From an uncultured Bacteroidota bacterium (lineage in GTDB: Bacteria; Bacteroidota; Bacteroidia; Chitinophagales; Chitinophagaceae), in contig CAIJXT010000015.1 in assembly GCA_903824665.1 (NCBI GenBank), forward strand, positions 209,618-273,617: 64,000 nucleotides of DNA, read 5' to 3'. Position numbers and translations under genes: made by a program. Below are positions 34,188 through 43,353 of the stretch, piece after piece. The stretch's first letter is position 1, and each line of letters opens with the position of its first letter. The notes under the pieces are model-generated. The model was given only the letters and a program-made list of their open reading frames with translations. It was not told where the DNA came from and made no database searches.

Positions 34188-35162
34188 CTAGTGATTCGCT
34201 TTAAATTTGTTCACAGCTTCTGTTAGTCGTGGCAGCACCTCAAACACATCACCCAGCACACCGTAGTCAGCTGCTTTAAAGAATGGTGCTTCAGGATCTT
34301 TGTTGATCACTACAATCGTCTTCGATCCATTTACACCTGCCAGATGTTGTATCGCCCCCGATATACCGGCAGCTACATACAAGTTCGGGCGAATGGTACC
34401 ACCAGTCTGGCCCACATGCTCGTGGTGCGGACGCCAGTGTGAGTCAGCTACCGGGCGCGAACAAGCTGTAGCAGCACCCAAAGCGTTAGCCAGGTTCTCT
34501 ATCAGGCCCCAGTTCTCTGGTCCTTTTAGTCCCCTGCCACCGCTTACTACCAGCTCGGCCTCAGAAAGCGGCACGCTACCCGATGCTTTGCTGATCTCCT
34601 TTACCTGAACAGCAAAATCGTTGCCGCCAAAGTCCACCGCAAGGTTCTCAACACTGGCACTGCCTTCGCCCTTTACTACGGCAAAGGTGTTCGGCATCAG
34701 AGTGATCACCTTTACTTCGCTCGTGATATTTACATGTGCAAATGCTTTGCCGGAGAATACATTTTTCTTAACCGTGAATCCGTTAGTCATATCCGGATAA
34801 GCCATAGCTCCGGCAACCATACCTGCTTTAAGGCGGGCAGCTACACGGGGTGCCACTGCTTTACCGGTAGTATCATGAAGGCATATGATCACTTTTGCAT
34901 TTTCACTTTGCGCAGCAGCGACCATTGCTTTCGTAAATGCCCGGGAGTCAAAATTATCGAGCCGAGTATCAGCCACATGCAGCACCTTCTGAGCACCATA
35001 AGCACCCAGAGATTGCATTTCTTCGTTGCTCACACTTCCTGCAGCTACTGCTGTTACAGTAGTACCCAGCGCTTTTGCTATATGTGCGGCATATTGTACC
35101 GCCTCAAGCGATTTCTTTTTGAATGTGCCTTGTGCGTGTTCTGTTAATACGAGTACTGACAT
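34188..35162 (-). CDS. etfA: Electron transfer flavoprotein alpha subunit
   Basis: A 324-residue ETF alpha subunit. With EtfB it carries electrons from acyl-CoA and related dehydrogenases to the quinone pool. The N-terminal domain is MSVLVLTEHAQG; the C-terminal FAD domain is complete: VVSGGRGL near residue 208, CSRPVADSHWRPHHEHVGQTG near residue 235 and PNLYVAAGISGAIQHLAGV near residue 260. It is encoded 120 nt after etfB, on the same strand; the gap holds no gene. Confidence 0.96.
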   Translation of the reverse strand: MSVLVLTEHAQGTFKKKSLEAVQYAAHIAKALGTTVTAVAAGSVSNEEMQSLGAYGAQKVLHVADTRLDNFDSRAFTKAMVAAAQSENAKVIICLHDTTGKAVAPRVAARLKAGMVAGAMAYPDMTNGFTVKKNVFSGKAFAHVNITSEVKVITLMPNTFAVVKGEGSASVENLAVDFGGNDFAVQVKEISKASGSVPLSEAELVVSGGRGLKGPENWGLIENLANALGAATACSRPVADSHWRPHHEHVGQTGGTIRPNLYVAAGISGAIQHLAGVNGSKTIVVINKDPEAPFFKAADYGVLGDVFEVLPRLTEAVNKFKANH

Positions 35163-35282
35163 AATATATTTTTAAATCAAAAAGTTATGATGAAGATCGG
35201 GTTTTCAAGTCTAAGGGCTATCTCTGCCAGCGTTTCTTACGGAATCAGTCGGCGTATGCCAGACCATCTCCGCTTTCACTTA

Positions 35283-36026
35283 TCAGATCACCTTGGCTTC
35301 GCTATGCAACAACTGCACCAGTTCATCCATGTTGTCTGCAGAGATCATTTTCACACCTGTTTTTGCAGGCGGCATTTCGTAGGCAACTATTGCACTCAGC
35401 GTGTCTATTGCAGCCGGGGGCACCACTTTCAGTGGCTTGGTACGCGCAGCCATGATACCGCGCATATTGGGTATGCGGGCTTCTGCCACGCCCTTCTGGC
35501 AAGATACTACCAGCGGCAGGTTGCAGGCATCTGTCTCATCGCCGCCATCTATCTCACGTACTACGGTCACCGTATTGCCCGCTACATCTACGCGCGATAC
35601 AAAGCCCAGGTAGTTCATATCCAGCAGTTCTGCAAGCATTGCACCCACAGCACCGTTGTTGTAATCTATCGACTCCTTGCCGCACAACACCAGATCATAA
35701 CCCTGACCTGCAGCAAATGCAGCTATCTGTCCGGCTACAACATAAGGATCGTTGCTGTCCGTATCTATACGGATAGCCTCGTCACCACCCAGCGCAAGCG
35801 CCTTACGGATTACAGGCTCAGCATCTGCCTTACCAACCGTTATCAAATGGATCGTCGTTGAAGGATCGCTCTCTTTCAACTCCAGCGCGCGCACCAGCGA
35901 GTACCATTCGTCGTATGGATTAATGATAAAAGTTACACCGGCAGTACTGAAGGTGGTATTGTTATCGCCAAACGCGATCTTGGTAGTAGTATCCGGAACC
36001 GGACATATACAAACTAATATTTTCAT
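35283..36026 (-). CDS. etfB: Electron transfer flavoprotein beta subunit
   Basis: A 247-residue ETF beta subunit with the AMP-binding adenine-nucleotide alpha-hydrolase-like fold. It begins MKILVCICPVPDTTTKIAF, then INPYDEWYSLVRALELKE near residue 35. The beta signature VVREIDGGDETDACNLPLVVSCQKGVAEARIPNMRGIMAA spans about residues 152-192. A TACCTTTG box lies 27 nt upstream. It is the first gene of the etfBA pair. Confidence 0.96.
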   Translation of the reverse strand: MKILVCICPVPDTTTKIAFGDNNTTFSTAGVTFIINPYDEWYSLVRALELKESDPSTTIHLITVGKADAEPVIRKALALGGDEAIRIDTDSNDPYVVAGQIAAFAAGQGYDLVLCGKESIDYNNGAVGAMLAELLDMNYLGFVSRVDVAGNTVTVVREIDGGDETDACNLPLVVSCQKGVAEARIPNMRGIMAARTKPLKVVPPAAIDTLSAIVAYEMPPAKTGVKMISADNMDELVQLLHSEAKVI

Positions 36027-36053
36027 TTTCAGTTATTATTGTATAAGGGAGTG

Positions 36054-36061
36054 CAAAGGTA
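36054..36061 (-). promoter_or_regulatory. -7 box of etfBA
   Basis: TACCTTTG on the minus strand, exact TAnnTTTG, 27 nt before the etfB ATG. Confidence 0.55.
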
Positions 36062-36231
36062 GGTAAAAAAGAGATTTTTTATGATGATTAAATGGGACGG
36101 AACCACAAACTAGACAACATTGATCACAACTACGAAACCGACGAATCCAGTATGCCTTCACAAAACGAAAAGCGCACAACGGAACAAAAAACACTATTCC
36201 AAATGTTATCAGTCCGAATCTGTTGGTAAGG

Positions 36232-36471
36232 CTAGTTCTTACACGCAATAAATATGAATGGCTTATTCAGCTTTTCGCGAAATGAGCCCTTTATTCTGGC
36301 TGCATCGCGAATCACTTTGTATTTCTGCAGATCAAATATCTCCAGAGCTGCTATGTACTCTTTTGAAATGCTGACGCGTTTCATGTACGTCGCCAGCAAT
36401 ATTGCAGATCGTTTATCTGCCGCAACAATGTCTTTTATATAATATGTCCAGACCCGGTTTCTGTTCCACAT
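36232..36471 (-). CDS. Small basic hypothetical protein
   Basis: A 79-residue frame starting ATG at 36471. Rich in K, R and I, no signal peptide or membrane segment; two helices seem likely (DKRSAILLATYMKRV and YIAALEIFDLQKYKVIRDAARI). No family recognised and no promoter box. It occupies a gap between the lipoprotein gene and etfB. Codon pattern looks plausible, but the evidence for a real gene is modest. Confidence 0.4.
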   Translation of the reverse strand: MWNRNRVWTYYIKDIVAADKRSAILLATYMKRVSISKEYIAALEIFDLQKYKVIRDAARIKGSFREKLNKPFIFIACKN

Positions 36472-36514
36472 AAGAATAAAATTTACAAGGTTTATGCCAA
36501 TGCCTCTATGCCGG

Positions 36515-36664
36515 CTACCTGAACCGTCTGGGCACCTTATAATTCGCGTTTATGTCCGTACCGCAACCACAATTTTTGCTACTCTTGCAGCCCTCTACCA
36601 GTACAGCAGATACATAAAGTACCAACAAATAAATCACAAGGCGCACCGTAATTGTTCTTTTCAT
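36515..36664 (-). CDS. Small lipoprotein
   Basis: A 49-residue peptide from ATG 36664: MKRTITVR, a hydrophobic stretch LVIYLLVLYVSAVLVEG, then a cysteine (residue 26) that fits a signal-peptidase II site, although the glutamate at -2 is unusual. The mature part CKSSKNCGCGTDINANYKV has three cysteines. Similar tiny C-K-x-x-K-x-C-x-C lipoproteins occur in Bacteroidota. Divergent from the glycosyltransferase gene. Confidence 0.6.
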   Translation of the reverse strand: MKRTITVRLVIYLLVLYVSAVLVEGCKSSKNCGCGTDINANYKVPRRFR

Positions 36665-36670
36665 AAAATC

Positions 36671-36678
36671 TACTTTTG
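36671..36678 (+). promoter_or_regulatory. -7 box of the MurG-like gene
   Basis: TACTTTTG, exact TAnnTTTG, 15 nt before the TTG start at 36694. It supports that non-ATG start, since no ATG lies nearby in frame. Confidence 0.55.
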
Positions 36679-36693
36679 TAAAAATAGAGAATA

Positions 36694-37800
36694 TTGCCCA
36701 TTCAGCAGCCCAAAAATATTTTAGTTGCCCCTCTCGACTGGGGTGCCGGTCATACCACCCGGTGCATACCCATTGTCCGCCACTTGATGCAACTGGGCCA
36801 TAATCCCATTGTTGCCGGCAATGCTGCACAGCTGGAAATCATTAGGGCAGCATTTCCGGATGGCATCGCAACAACCCCTCTGGACGGATACAATGTTTCC
36901 TATTCGTCATGGAACAGATTCCTTCAAATGGGACTTCTGACCCAGATACCTGGTTTGTTGCGAACCATACAACAAGAGCACCACTGGCTGAAAGAAAAAG
37001 CAGACCAGCTGAAGCTGGATGGCGTCATTTCTGATAATCGCTACGGTCTGTTTCATACCGCTGTTCCCACTGTAATTTTGACCCATCAGTTGCGTATTCA
37101 AACAGGGCTAGGAACAATTGCCGACAATTTGGTGCAGCGCCGGCATTACAAATTCCTCAACAGGTTTGGTAAGGTGTGGGTGGTTGACACACCCGATGGT
37201 CCCGGGCTGGCGGGCATACTCTCGCACCCCGCTGCATTACCAGACAATGCCTGCTATACCGGATTGTTGTCGCGGCTGGCAGGCACAAAAACCGAAGTTG
37301 CACCCGGGGGTGCCGAAGAAGCCCTGCTGGTACTGCTATCTGGCCCGGAGCCACAGCGCACCAGGCTTTCACAGGTACTTTGGCAACAGGTGCTCACGCA
37401 TGCAGGAAAAGTGGTGTATGCTGAGGGATCCCTTTCAGCAACAGCCCCTGCACATATTCCACCGCACATCAGTTATTACAAAAGACTGGATGATACCCAA
37501 CTTAACACAGCGTTAGCGGATGCCGGTATTGTTGTATGCCGCAGCGGGTACTCTACAATAATGGACCTTGTAGCAACAGGCAGGAAAGCCATATTAATAC
37601 CAACTCCGGGACAAACGGAACAACTGTATCTGGCCAACACACTCCATTCCAGAGGTGTCTTTTACTCCAGCCGGCAGCAGGGTTTCAGTTTGCAGCAAGC
37701 CCTTTCCGCTGCGGCAGATTTCCCTTTTCACTCCAGCGGGCTTCAGGATCCGTTCCGGCAATACAAACGGCTTGTTGCAGATTGGGTAGCTGATTTATAA
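36694..37800 (+). CDS. MurG-like glycosyltransferase (GT28 type)
   Basis: A 368-residue GT-B enzyme with a TTG start set by the promoter box 15 nt upstream. N-terminal: ILVAPLDWGAGHTTRCIPIVRHL (residues 9-31), with the GxGH-like acceptor loop. C-terminal: VVCRSGYSTIMDLVATGRKAILIPTPGQTEQLYLA near residues 281-315, the nucleotide-sugar site of GT28 enzymes. It is not MurG itself in its detail (different DLD/GGS sequences) and has no division genes around it. It may act on a lipid or surface glycan. Confidence 0.82.
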   Translation: MPIQQPKNILVAPLDWGAGHTTRCIPIVRHLMQLGHNPIVAGNAAQLEIIRAAFPDGIATTPLDGYNVSYSSWNRFLQMGLLTQIPGLLRTIQQEHHWLKEKADQLKLDGVISDNRYGLFHTAVPTVILTHQLRIQTGLGTIADNLVQRRHYKFLNRFGKVWVVDTPDGPGLAGILSHPAALPDNACYTGLLSRLAGTKTEVAPGGAEEALLVLLSGPEPQRTRLSQVLWQQVLTHAGKVVYAEGSLSATAPAHIPPHISYYKRLDDTQLNTALADAGIVVCRSGYSTIMDLVATGRKAILIPTPGQTEQLYLANTLHSRGVFYSSRQQGFSLQQALSAAADFPFHSSGLQDPFRQYKRLVADWVADL

Positions 37801-37804
37801 TCGG

Positions 37805-39592
37805 CTAAAAGAAATCATACGCCCTTCTTGCAGCATTGATTCGCACGCCAAAGTACACATAGGTGGTTGTGAGCGCGCCGTTGCTGGTGCCGGTTGTAGA
37901 TGAATGCGGGTAAGTGTTGTCCACATTCTGATAGTTGCGGTACACACCACCCAGGTCTACAAACATATTGCGGCGCACCTGGTAAGACAAGTTCAGGCTC
38001 ATGATCTTGCAGTTGCTCTCTGGTCCGTTAATCATGGCTACACCGTACTGTGTTGTTGCAGTAGGGTAGGCTTTGAATATGTTGCTGCCGAAGTTGGCGT
38101 TACCAGTATCATTGCCACGCATATAATAGGTTGCCCGGGCCGTAATGGTAAAGTTCTTCGCAGGCTGGTACCGGATCTGACCAATCACCTTCACAAAACC
38201 TGACCCCAACGGGTCGGCAAGTGGCTGGTTGTAATTGGTGTAGTTGGCAATAGTGTCCTGTGCCGAGTAGGTGTATGGTCGCACAGCGTCTATCTCGCCC
38301 TGGAGATCCAGGTTCTTCAGACCAAAGGCGTTGAAGTATTTTCCGCCCATCTGCACACCCCATTTGTTGCCATACCATTTGTTGCCTCCGGTCAGTTCTT
38401 TTATCCTGAACTCATTGAGCAGAAACTGACCATACAGTTGAAAACGATGCGCGATAAGTGCTTTTGCACTCAACCCCAGAATTGATTTGTCTCCGGCCCC
38501 GTTATAGCGGCTCATGGCAGTAGTTAGTATCACCGGATTCAGGTAGGATATTTCGTATCCACCGGTGCGTGCAAATACCTGAGATTCAAACAACCCTACA
38601 TTTAGCCACTTGGTTGCATTCACATTCAGGTAGCGCATCGTTGCATATTTATGTGGCATTATTTTGTCAGCGCCTTTTACATATTGTGGGGTCAGCTCCA
38701 GATACAAACATTCATAATTGAGTTTCCAGATACGTGCCTGTAGTCGCATAAACGGCATATTGGACGAATTATCTGTAAGAAAAAGGCTGGTAAAACCATC
38801 ACCGAAAAAGTGCTTGCCAAAACCAAACGTAGCGTTGAGGTGATTTTTGACAATGTCAGCATTCACATACCCGTTTACCTGCAAGTAGTCGTATGAGCCA
38901 AACTGAGTCTGGGGTCTTTTGAAATAGTCTGCTCCTGGTATGGCCTCATATTTGCGCTGTACCCAGTTATTTACATGGTAAGGGTATTTCTCCTGATTGT
39001 CGGTGATCATTGTATAGAAGCCTATCTTCTTACCGATCCACCCGCGAATCTCACCTCCCTGGCTGTTGGCTGTGGTCATACCGGGTATTGCGGCTCCTGT
39101 TACCGGGTCATTGGCAGGTGTATTGTTCTGCATTACTACGGTACCACTTAGCACCGGATTCACCACTACAAAGAAGTTATTGGTTTTTACGTATCCCAGA
39201 TTGTATTGCTTTTTGTAGAAGGTATTGAGCAAGGATGTTTTAGAGTCGATGGCGCCGTTTTCATCTGAAGCCCATTCGCCACTCTCAGATACCATCTGCC
39301 GCATGTTGAAGTAGTCAATGTTACTCAGCTTGCCACTCAGCGCTGTTGCCGGCAACGCAAGAATCGCACCACTGTCTGTCTTTTCTGTTAGTGACTCTAT
39401 GAAATGAACGACGTTTCTACGTGCTTCCGGTTTATTTCCGTTAGACAGGCTATCGCAAAACCTACCGGTGAGTGTTTCCCACCTGTCTATATTATGATAG
39501 CCTTCAGAACCCAACTGCAAGTAGGCAGATTGAGCTTTGACGCCAAGCGCGGAAATGATGAAAGCAGGAAGTAGTATGGCTTTTTTGAGCAT
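37805..39592 (-). CDS. Wzi/RemB-like outer-membrane barrel protein
   Basis: A 595-residue exported protein from ATG 39592: signal peptide MLKKAILLPAFIISALGVKAQS, then a periplasmic region and a long series of amphipathic strands (GYVKTNNFFVVVNPVLSG, ATFGFGKHFFGDGFTSLFLTDNSSNMPFMRLQAR, NFTITARATYYMRG, YVYFGVRIN at the end). FGKHFFGDGFTSLFLTDN matches the conserved core of the Bacteroidota Wzi/RemB group, linked to capsule anchoring and, in Flavobacterium, gliding. Role here by analogy: attaching or assembling surface polysaccharide. Confidence 0.8.
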   Translation of the reverse strand: MLKKAILLPAFIISALGVKAQSAYLQLGSEGYHNIDRWETLTGRFCDSLSNGNKPEARRNVVHFIESLTEKTDSGAILALPATALSGKLSNIDYFNMRQMVSESGEWASDENGAIDSKTSLLNTFYKKQYNLGYVKTNNFFVVVNPVLSGTVVMQNNTPANDPVTGAAIPGMTTANSQGGEIRGWIGKKIGFYTMITDNQEKYPYHVNNWVQRKYEAIPGADYFKRPQTQFGSYDYLQVNGYVNADIVKNHLNATFGFGKHFFGDGFTSLFLTDNSSNMPFMRLQARIWKLNYECLYLELTPQYVKGADKIMPHKYATMRYLNVNATKWLNVGLFESQVFARTGGYEISYLNPVILTTAMSRYNGAGDKSILGLSAKALIAHRFQLYGQFLLNEFRIKELTGGNKWYGNKWGVQMGGKYFNAFGLKNLDLQGEIDAVRPYTYSAQDTIANYTNYNQPLADPLGSGFVKVIGQIRYQPAKNFTITARATYYMRGNDTGNANFGSNIFKAYPTATTQYGVAMINGPESNCKIMSLNLSYQVRRNMFVDLGGVYRNYQNVDNTYPHSSTTGTSNGALTTTYVYFGVRINAARRAYDFF

Positions 39593-39619
39593 AAGGAAGA
39601 TTTTCAAAATCGTATTCGG

Positions 39620-39627
39620 TAGATTTG
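39620..39627 (+). promoter_or_regulatory. -7 box of pyrC
   Basis: TAGATTTG, exact TAnnTTTG, 53 nt before the dihydroorotase ATG. Confidence 0.5.
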
Positions 39628-39680
39628 CATTTTAATACAGACACTAAAACAGCCCGTATATATGGGGCGAATATACTGAT

Positions 39681-41012
39681 ATGTTTTCAAAACTAATAAA
39701 GAACGCCACGGTAGTAAACGAAGGCATCAGCAAGGTGCAGGATGTACTCATCAGGGATGGTTTCATAGAGCGGATAGATAGCAATATTCAACCCACAGGT
39801 AACTTTACAGAAATCAATGCAGAAGGACTGTATCTGCTACCCGGTGCGATTGATGATCAGGTACACTTCCGCGAGCCGGGACTTACACATAAAGCTACGA
39901 TAGGTACCGAAGCCCGGGCTGCAGTTGCGGGCGGTGTCACTTCATTTATGGAGATGCCCAATACTAACCCTCCGGCACTTACACAGGAACTGCTGGAAGA
40001 CAAGTATAAAATTGGTGCCACTACCTCCATCGCCAACTATTCGTTTTTCATGGGCGTGTCTAACAGCAATGCCGATGAAGTGCTGCGCACCAACGACAAG
40101 AAAAAAGATGTATGCGGTGTGAAAATTTTCATGGGGTCAAGCACGGGCGATATGTTGGTAGACAACTACCTCACACTCTCCCGGATCTTTTCTGAATCGG
40201 AACTACTGATAGCCACCCACTGTGAAGATGAAAATATTGTCAACGCCAATAAAGCGAAATACAGCGATGCGGCTGACGCTTCATTTCACCCACTGATCAG
40301 GAATGAAGAGGCCTGTTTTGAAAGTTCGTTTTCTGCAATACAACTCGCAAAAAAGCATGGCAGCCGCCTGCATATTCTTCATATTTCTACGGCCCGCGAG
40401 TTGCAATTGTTCGGGAATATGTTGCCGCTGACTGATAAAATGATCACATCAGAAGTATGTGTACATCACCTTCACTTTACTGCCGACGATTACGCCCGGT
40501 ACGGCAACCTTATAAAATGTAATCCGGCTATCAAAGCAGCTGAAAATAAAGAGGCATTGTGGGCGGCGCTGCTAGACGACAGACTTGACATTATTGCCAC
40601 TGACCACGCACCTCATACATGGGAAGAAAAACAGCAGCCCTACCAGAAGGCTCCGTCGGGTGTGCCACTTGTACAGCATTCGTTGCCACTGATGCTGCAA
40701 TATGTACAGCAAGGCAGAATCAGCATTGAAAAAGTAGTTGAAAAAATGTGCCACGCGCCGGCACAGTGTTTCAGAATAGCGAAACGAGGTTATATCCGCG
40801 AGGGCTATCATGCAGATCTGGTGCTGGTGGACATGCAAAACGGACAGACCGTGACAAAAGGCAACATTTTGTACAAATGTGGCTGGTCACCATTTGAGGG
40901 CCATACATTTCCGGCGTCTGTGCATACTACTTTTGTGAATGGAGTAATTGTATACGAAAACGGAATGGTTATTGACGGTACTATGGGACAGCGATTGAAA
41001 TTTGAAAGATGA
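39681..41012 (+). CDS. pyrC: Dihydroorotase, class I
   Basis: A 443-residue amidohydrolase that closes N-carbamoyl-aspartate to dihydroorotate in pyrimidine synthesis. Motifs: LLPGAIDDQVHFREPGLTHKAT near residue 52, FMEMPNTNPPALT near residue 90, CGVKIFMGSS near residue 145, THCEDE near residue 180, LHILHIST near residue 236 and IATDHAPHTWEEK near residue 307. The first metal-binding histidine of the usual HxH pair is a glutamine (QVH), as I recall for other Bacteroidota dihydroorotases. It has the carboxylysine-region lysine. Followed 29 nt later by the MutS-like gene. Confidence 0.92.
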   Translation: MFSKLIKNATVVNEGISKVQDVLIRDGFIERIDSNIQPTGNFTEINAEGLYLLPGAIDDQVHFREPGLTHKATIGTEARAAVAGGVTSFMEMPNTNPPALTQELLEDKYKIGATTSIANYSFFMGVSNSNADEVLRTNDKKKDVCGVKIFMGSSTGDMLVDNYLTLSRIFSESELLIATHCEDENIVNANKAKYSDAADASFHPLIRNEEACFESSFSAIQLAKKHGSRLHILHISTARELQLFGNMLPLTDKMITSEVCVHHLHFTADDYARYGNLIKCNPAIKAAENKEALWAALLDDRLDIIATDHAPHTWEEKQQPYQKAPSGVPLVQHSLPLMLQYVQQGRISIEKVVEKMCHAPAQCFRIAKRGYIREGYHADLVLVDMQNGQTVTKGNILYKCGWSPFEGHTFPASVHTTFVNGVIVYENGMVIDGTMGQRLKFER

Positions 41013-41041
41013 TTGGAGTACCTCCCGGCTAACTCAATACC

Positions 41042-42367
41042 ATGCAGAACGATAAAACGACGCTAAAAGACCTTTCGATTTTCACTTCAGATGGGAGCGG
41101 CGGGGTCTTTGCGTTGATAGACCGCACTACTTCACAAGCCGGCAGGGAAACATTGCGCAGACATGTACAGCAACCTCCCGTCACTTTTCTGAGCCTTGCT
41201 GAAGTGCAGGCGACAGTGCGTTTCCTGTGTGATAAGGTACACTACTGGCCTGCCATCATCTCGAACGGCACGCTGGTAATGCTCGAGAAATTCTTTGAAG
41301 CCGCCGATAACACGCTACCTCCTCCACAGGGCATTGCAGGCATGCTTACAAGAGCATTGCAGAAAACGATCAACAAACGGGAGTATTTTTACACCCGGTT
41401 TTCATTGTCCCATCTTGCTGATTTTTTCAAGGGTTGCACCCAATTGCTGTCACTCACCCAATTGCCTGAAATACCGCCGCTGCTGAACCGTGAGCTGGAA
41501 AAGATGAGATCTGAACTACAGCACCCGCTTGCCGAACAGGTGATTGCCATTACTGAAAAAACATCTTTCTCTGAATTGCTCATGCTGCAGTACAAAGCAA
41601 GACGGGAAATGAAGAATCCTGTGTACCGTTTGATGCATAGCTACTCCCTGCTGGATGCGTGGCAATCTATGGCAAGGGCAACGGTAGAACACCACTGGGT
41701 TTTCCCTGAATTGCTGCCAGATTTACCAGTTACAATCGAGGCCAGGGGCATGTACCATCCTTTGCTGCACACACCGGTAGCATACGACATGACATTTGCC
41801 AACGACCGAAACTTTCTGTTGCTTACCGGGGCAAATATGTCGGGCAAAACTACATTCCTGCGGGCGCTTGGTGTTGGCTCTTTGTTGGCACACCTAGGCA
41901 TGGGAGTGCCTGCTGCAAGCCTGCGTACCAGCTTCATACATGGTATTATTACAAACATGCACGCAGAAGACAATCTGCTGAAAGGAGAAAGTTATTTTTT
42001 CGCAGAAGTGCAGCGTATGAAGCAGATTGCAGCCCGTCTGGGCGAGCAGCGCCCTCACCTTGCACTTATGGATGAGTTGTTCAAGGGAACCAATGTACAT
42101 GATGCCTATGAGTGTACCAAGGCCGTAGTAGACGGGCTCATGCACCATCCAAGCCACATAATGGCATTGTCAACACATTTGTATGAAGTTGCGCAGCAAT
42201 TCAGCGATGATAAACGCATTTTGTTTGGTTACTTTGTAACCAATATATCAGCATCCGGCGACTATCAGTTCACCTACCAGTTGAAGGATGGGATTTCGAA
42301 TGACAGAATTGGTTACTTAATTTTGCAGCAGGAGGGTGTTATAGATATGCTCCGCGGAAAGAAATAA
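41042..42367 (+). CDS. MutS-family ATPase without mismatch-recognition domain
   Basis: A 441-residue protein with the core lever region (about 20-240) and MutS-type ATPase domain (about 245-441): Walker A TGANMSGKTT near residue 261, Walker B LALMDELFKGTN near residue 340, and STHLYEVA near residue 378. It lacks the N-terminal mismatch-binding domain I of MutS and the Smr domain of MutS2, so it is one of the short MutS-related proteins frequent in Bacteroidota. The substrate is unknown; no mutL is adjacent. Probably cotranscribed with pyrC and the following small membrane peptide. Confidence 0.87.
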   Translation: MQNDKTTLKDLSIFTSDGSGGVFALIDRTTSQAGRETLRRHVQQPPVTFLSLAEVQATVRFLCDKVHYWPAIISNGTLVMLEKFFEAADNTLPPPQGIAGMLTRALQKTINKREYFYTRFSLSHLADFFKGCTQLLSLTQLPEIPPLLNRELEKMRSELQHPLAEQVIAITEKTSFSELLMLQYKARREMKNPVYRLMHSYSLLDAWQSMARATVEHHWVFPELLPDLPVTIEARGMYHPLLHTPVAYDMTFANDRNFLLLTGANMSGKTTFLRALGVGSLLAHLGMGVPAASLRTSFIHGIITNMHAEDNLLKGESYFFAEVQRMKQIAARLGEQRPHLALMDELFKGTNVHDAYECTKAVVDGLMHHPSHIMALSTHLYEVAQQFSDDKRILFGYFVTNISASGDYQFTYQLKDGISNDRIGYLILQQEGVIDMLRGKK

Positions 42368-42385
42368 TAATTTAAAAACATCAAA

Positions 42386-42547
42386 TTGGAAGACACAAAA
42401 AGAACACAGGGCATACTGGTTGTCATCGTATTTATTGCCATACTGCTTTTGCCTATGTGCTATGCCGTTTACAAAGAGTGCAAACTCAAAGGCACAGCTA
42501 CGCCCGAAGCAAGCCAAAAAACAACGCCTGCAGTAGAAGGAAAATAG
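42386..42547 (+). CDS. Small single-pass membrane protein
   Basis: A 53-residue frame with a TTG start, 18 nt after the MutS-like gene: MEDTKRTQ, a membrane span ILVVIVFIAILLLPMCYAVY, then KECKLKGT and a hydrophilic tail ending TTPAVEGK. It exactly fills the space up to the convergent response-regulator gene. No family recognised. The clean membrane-span design and position make it a credible gene despite its size. Confidence 0.55.
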   Translation: MEDTKRTQGILVVIVFIAILLLPMCYAVYKECKLKGTATPEASQKTTPAVEGK

Positions 42548-42562
42548 CCTTAGACAACGTAA

Positions 42563-43261
42563 TCAGGGATTGTAATTGAACTTAAATCCGATACCGTGAA
42601 TGGTCTGTAGTTTAGCTGCTGTCTGTGCTTTCAGATACTTCCTGATCTTGGTTATGAATACGTCCATGCTGCGTCCCAGGAAATAATCATCCTTACCCCA
42701 AACATTCATCAGTATCTCATCGCGTTTCAGTACCCTGTTGGCATTAAGGCATAGGTACCTTACCAGGTCTGCCTCACGCTGTGTGAGCTGGTATTCTACT
42801 TTCTCATTCCTCAGTAGAAGATTGGTATAATCAAAGGTGAGCTCTCCAATATTGAAAGCAACAGGTCCTACATCTTCCTTCTTTTTGCTGCGCTTCACAA
42901 ATACCTGTATACGCAACAGCAACTCCTGCAGATTATATGGCTTGGTTACATAGTCATCGGCACCGCTTTCAAAACCGGCGATCTTATCATCGTCCATGTT
43001 CTTTGATGAAAGCAGGATGATAGGAATATTTTCATTCTTCTTTCGGATGCTGTTAGCAAGCTCCATGCCGTCCTTTTTGCCGGGAAGCATAATATCCAGA
43101 AGGCAGATGTCAAAAATGTTCTTCATGAACTGATGCCACGCTGCATCACCATCTGTGCAATGGGTCACTTCATAGTCCTGTTTTTGCAGGTAGTCTTTTA
43201 CTACATAACCCAGTACAGGGTCGTCTTCCACTAAAAGTATCTTCAGCTTGGGGTTCGACAT
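42563..43261 (-). CDS. OmpR-family response regulator
   Basis: A 232-residue two-component regulator. Receiver domain (about 6-122): acidic pair in LLVEDDPVLG, phosphoacceptor Asp in ICLLDIMLPGKKDG near residue 56, Ser/Thr in ILLSSKN, and Lys in DYVTKPYN near residue 106. The OmpR-type winged helix spans about 138-230 (LTQREADLVRYLC, VLKRDEILMNVWGKDDYFLGRSMDVFITKIRKYL, IHGIGFKFN). It is an orphan here, since no kinase gene is adjacent. It resembles the Bacteroidota RprY group. Confidence 0.93.
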   Translation of the reverse strand: MSNPKLKILLVEDDPVLGYVVKDYLQKQDYEVTHCTDGDAAWHQFMKNIFDICLLDIMLPGKKDGMELANSIRKKNENIPIILLSSKNMDDDKIAGFESGADDYVTKPYNLQELLLRIQVFVKRSKKKEDVGPVAFNIGELTFDYTNLLLRNEKVEYQLTQREADLVRYLCLNANRVLKRDEILMNVWGKDDYFLGRSMDVFITKIRKYLKAQTAAKLQTIHGIGFKFNYNP

Positions 43262-43353
43262 AAATAGATTATAGACTGGTTTCCACTGCTAAAATAATAC
43301 TTCTATTGACACCTAATAAAAGAAAATAAATATAATATATGTTAAGCAGGAAT

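Noticed and set aside
36036..36248. Possible 70-residue minus-strand gene
   Set aside because: It overlaps the etfB promoter box and the 3' end of another small frame; no credible start or family.
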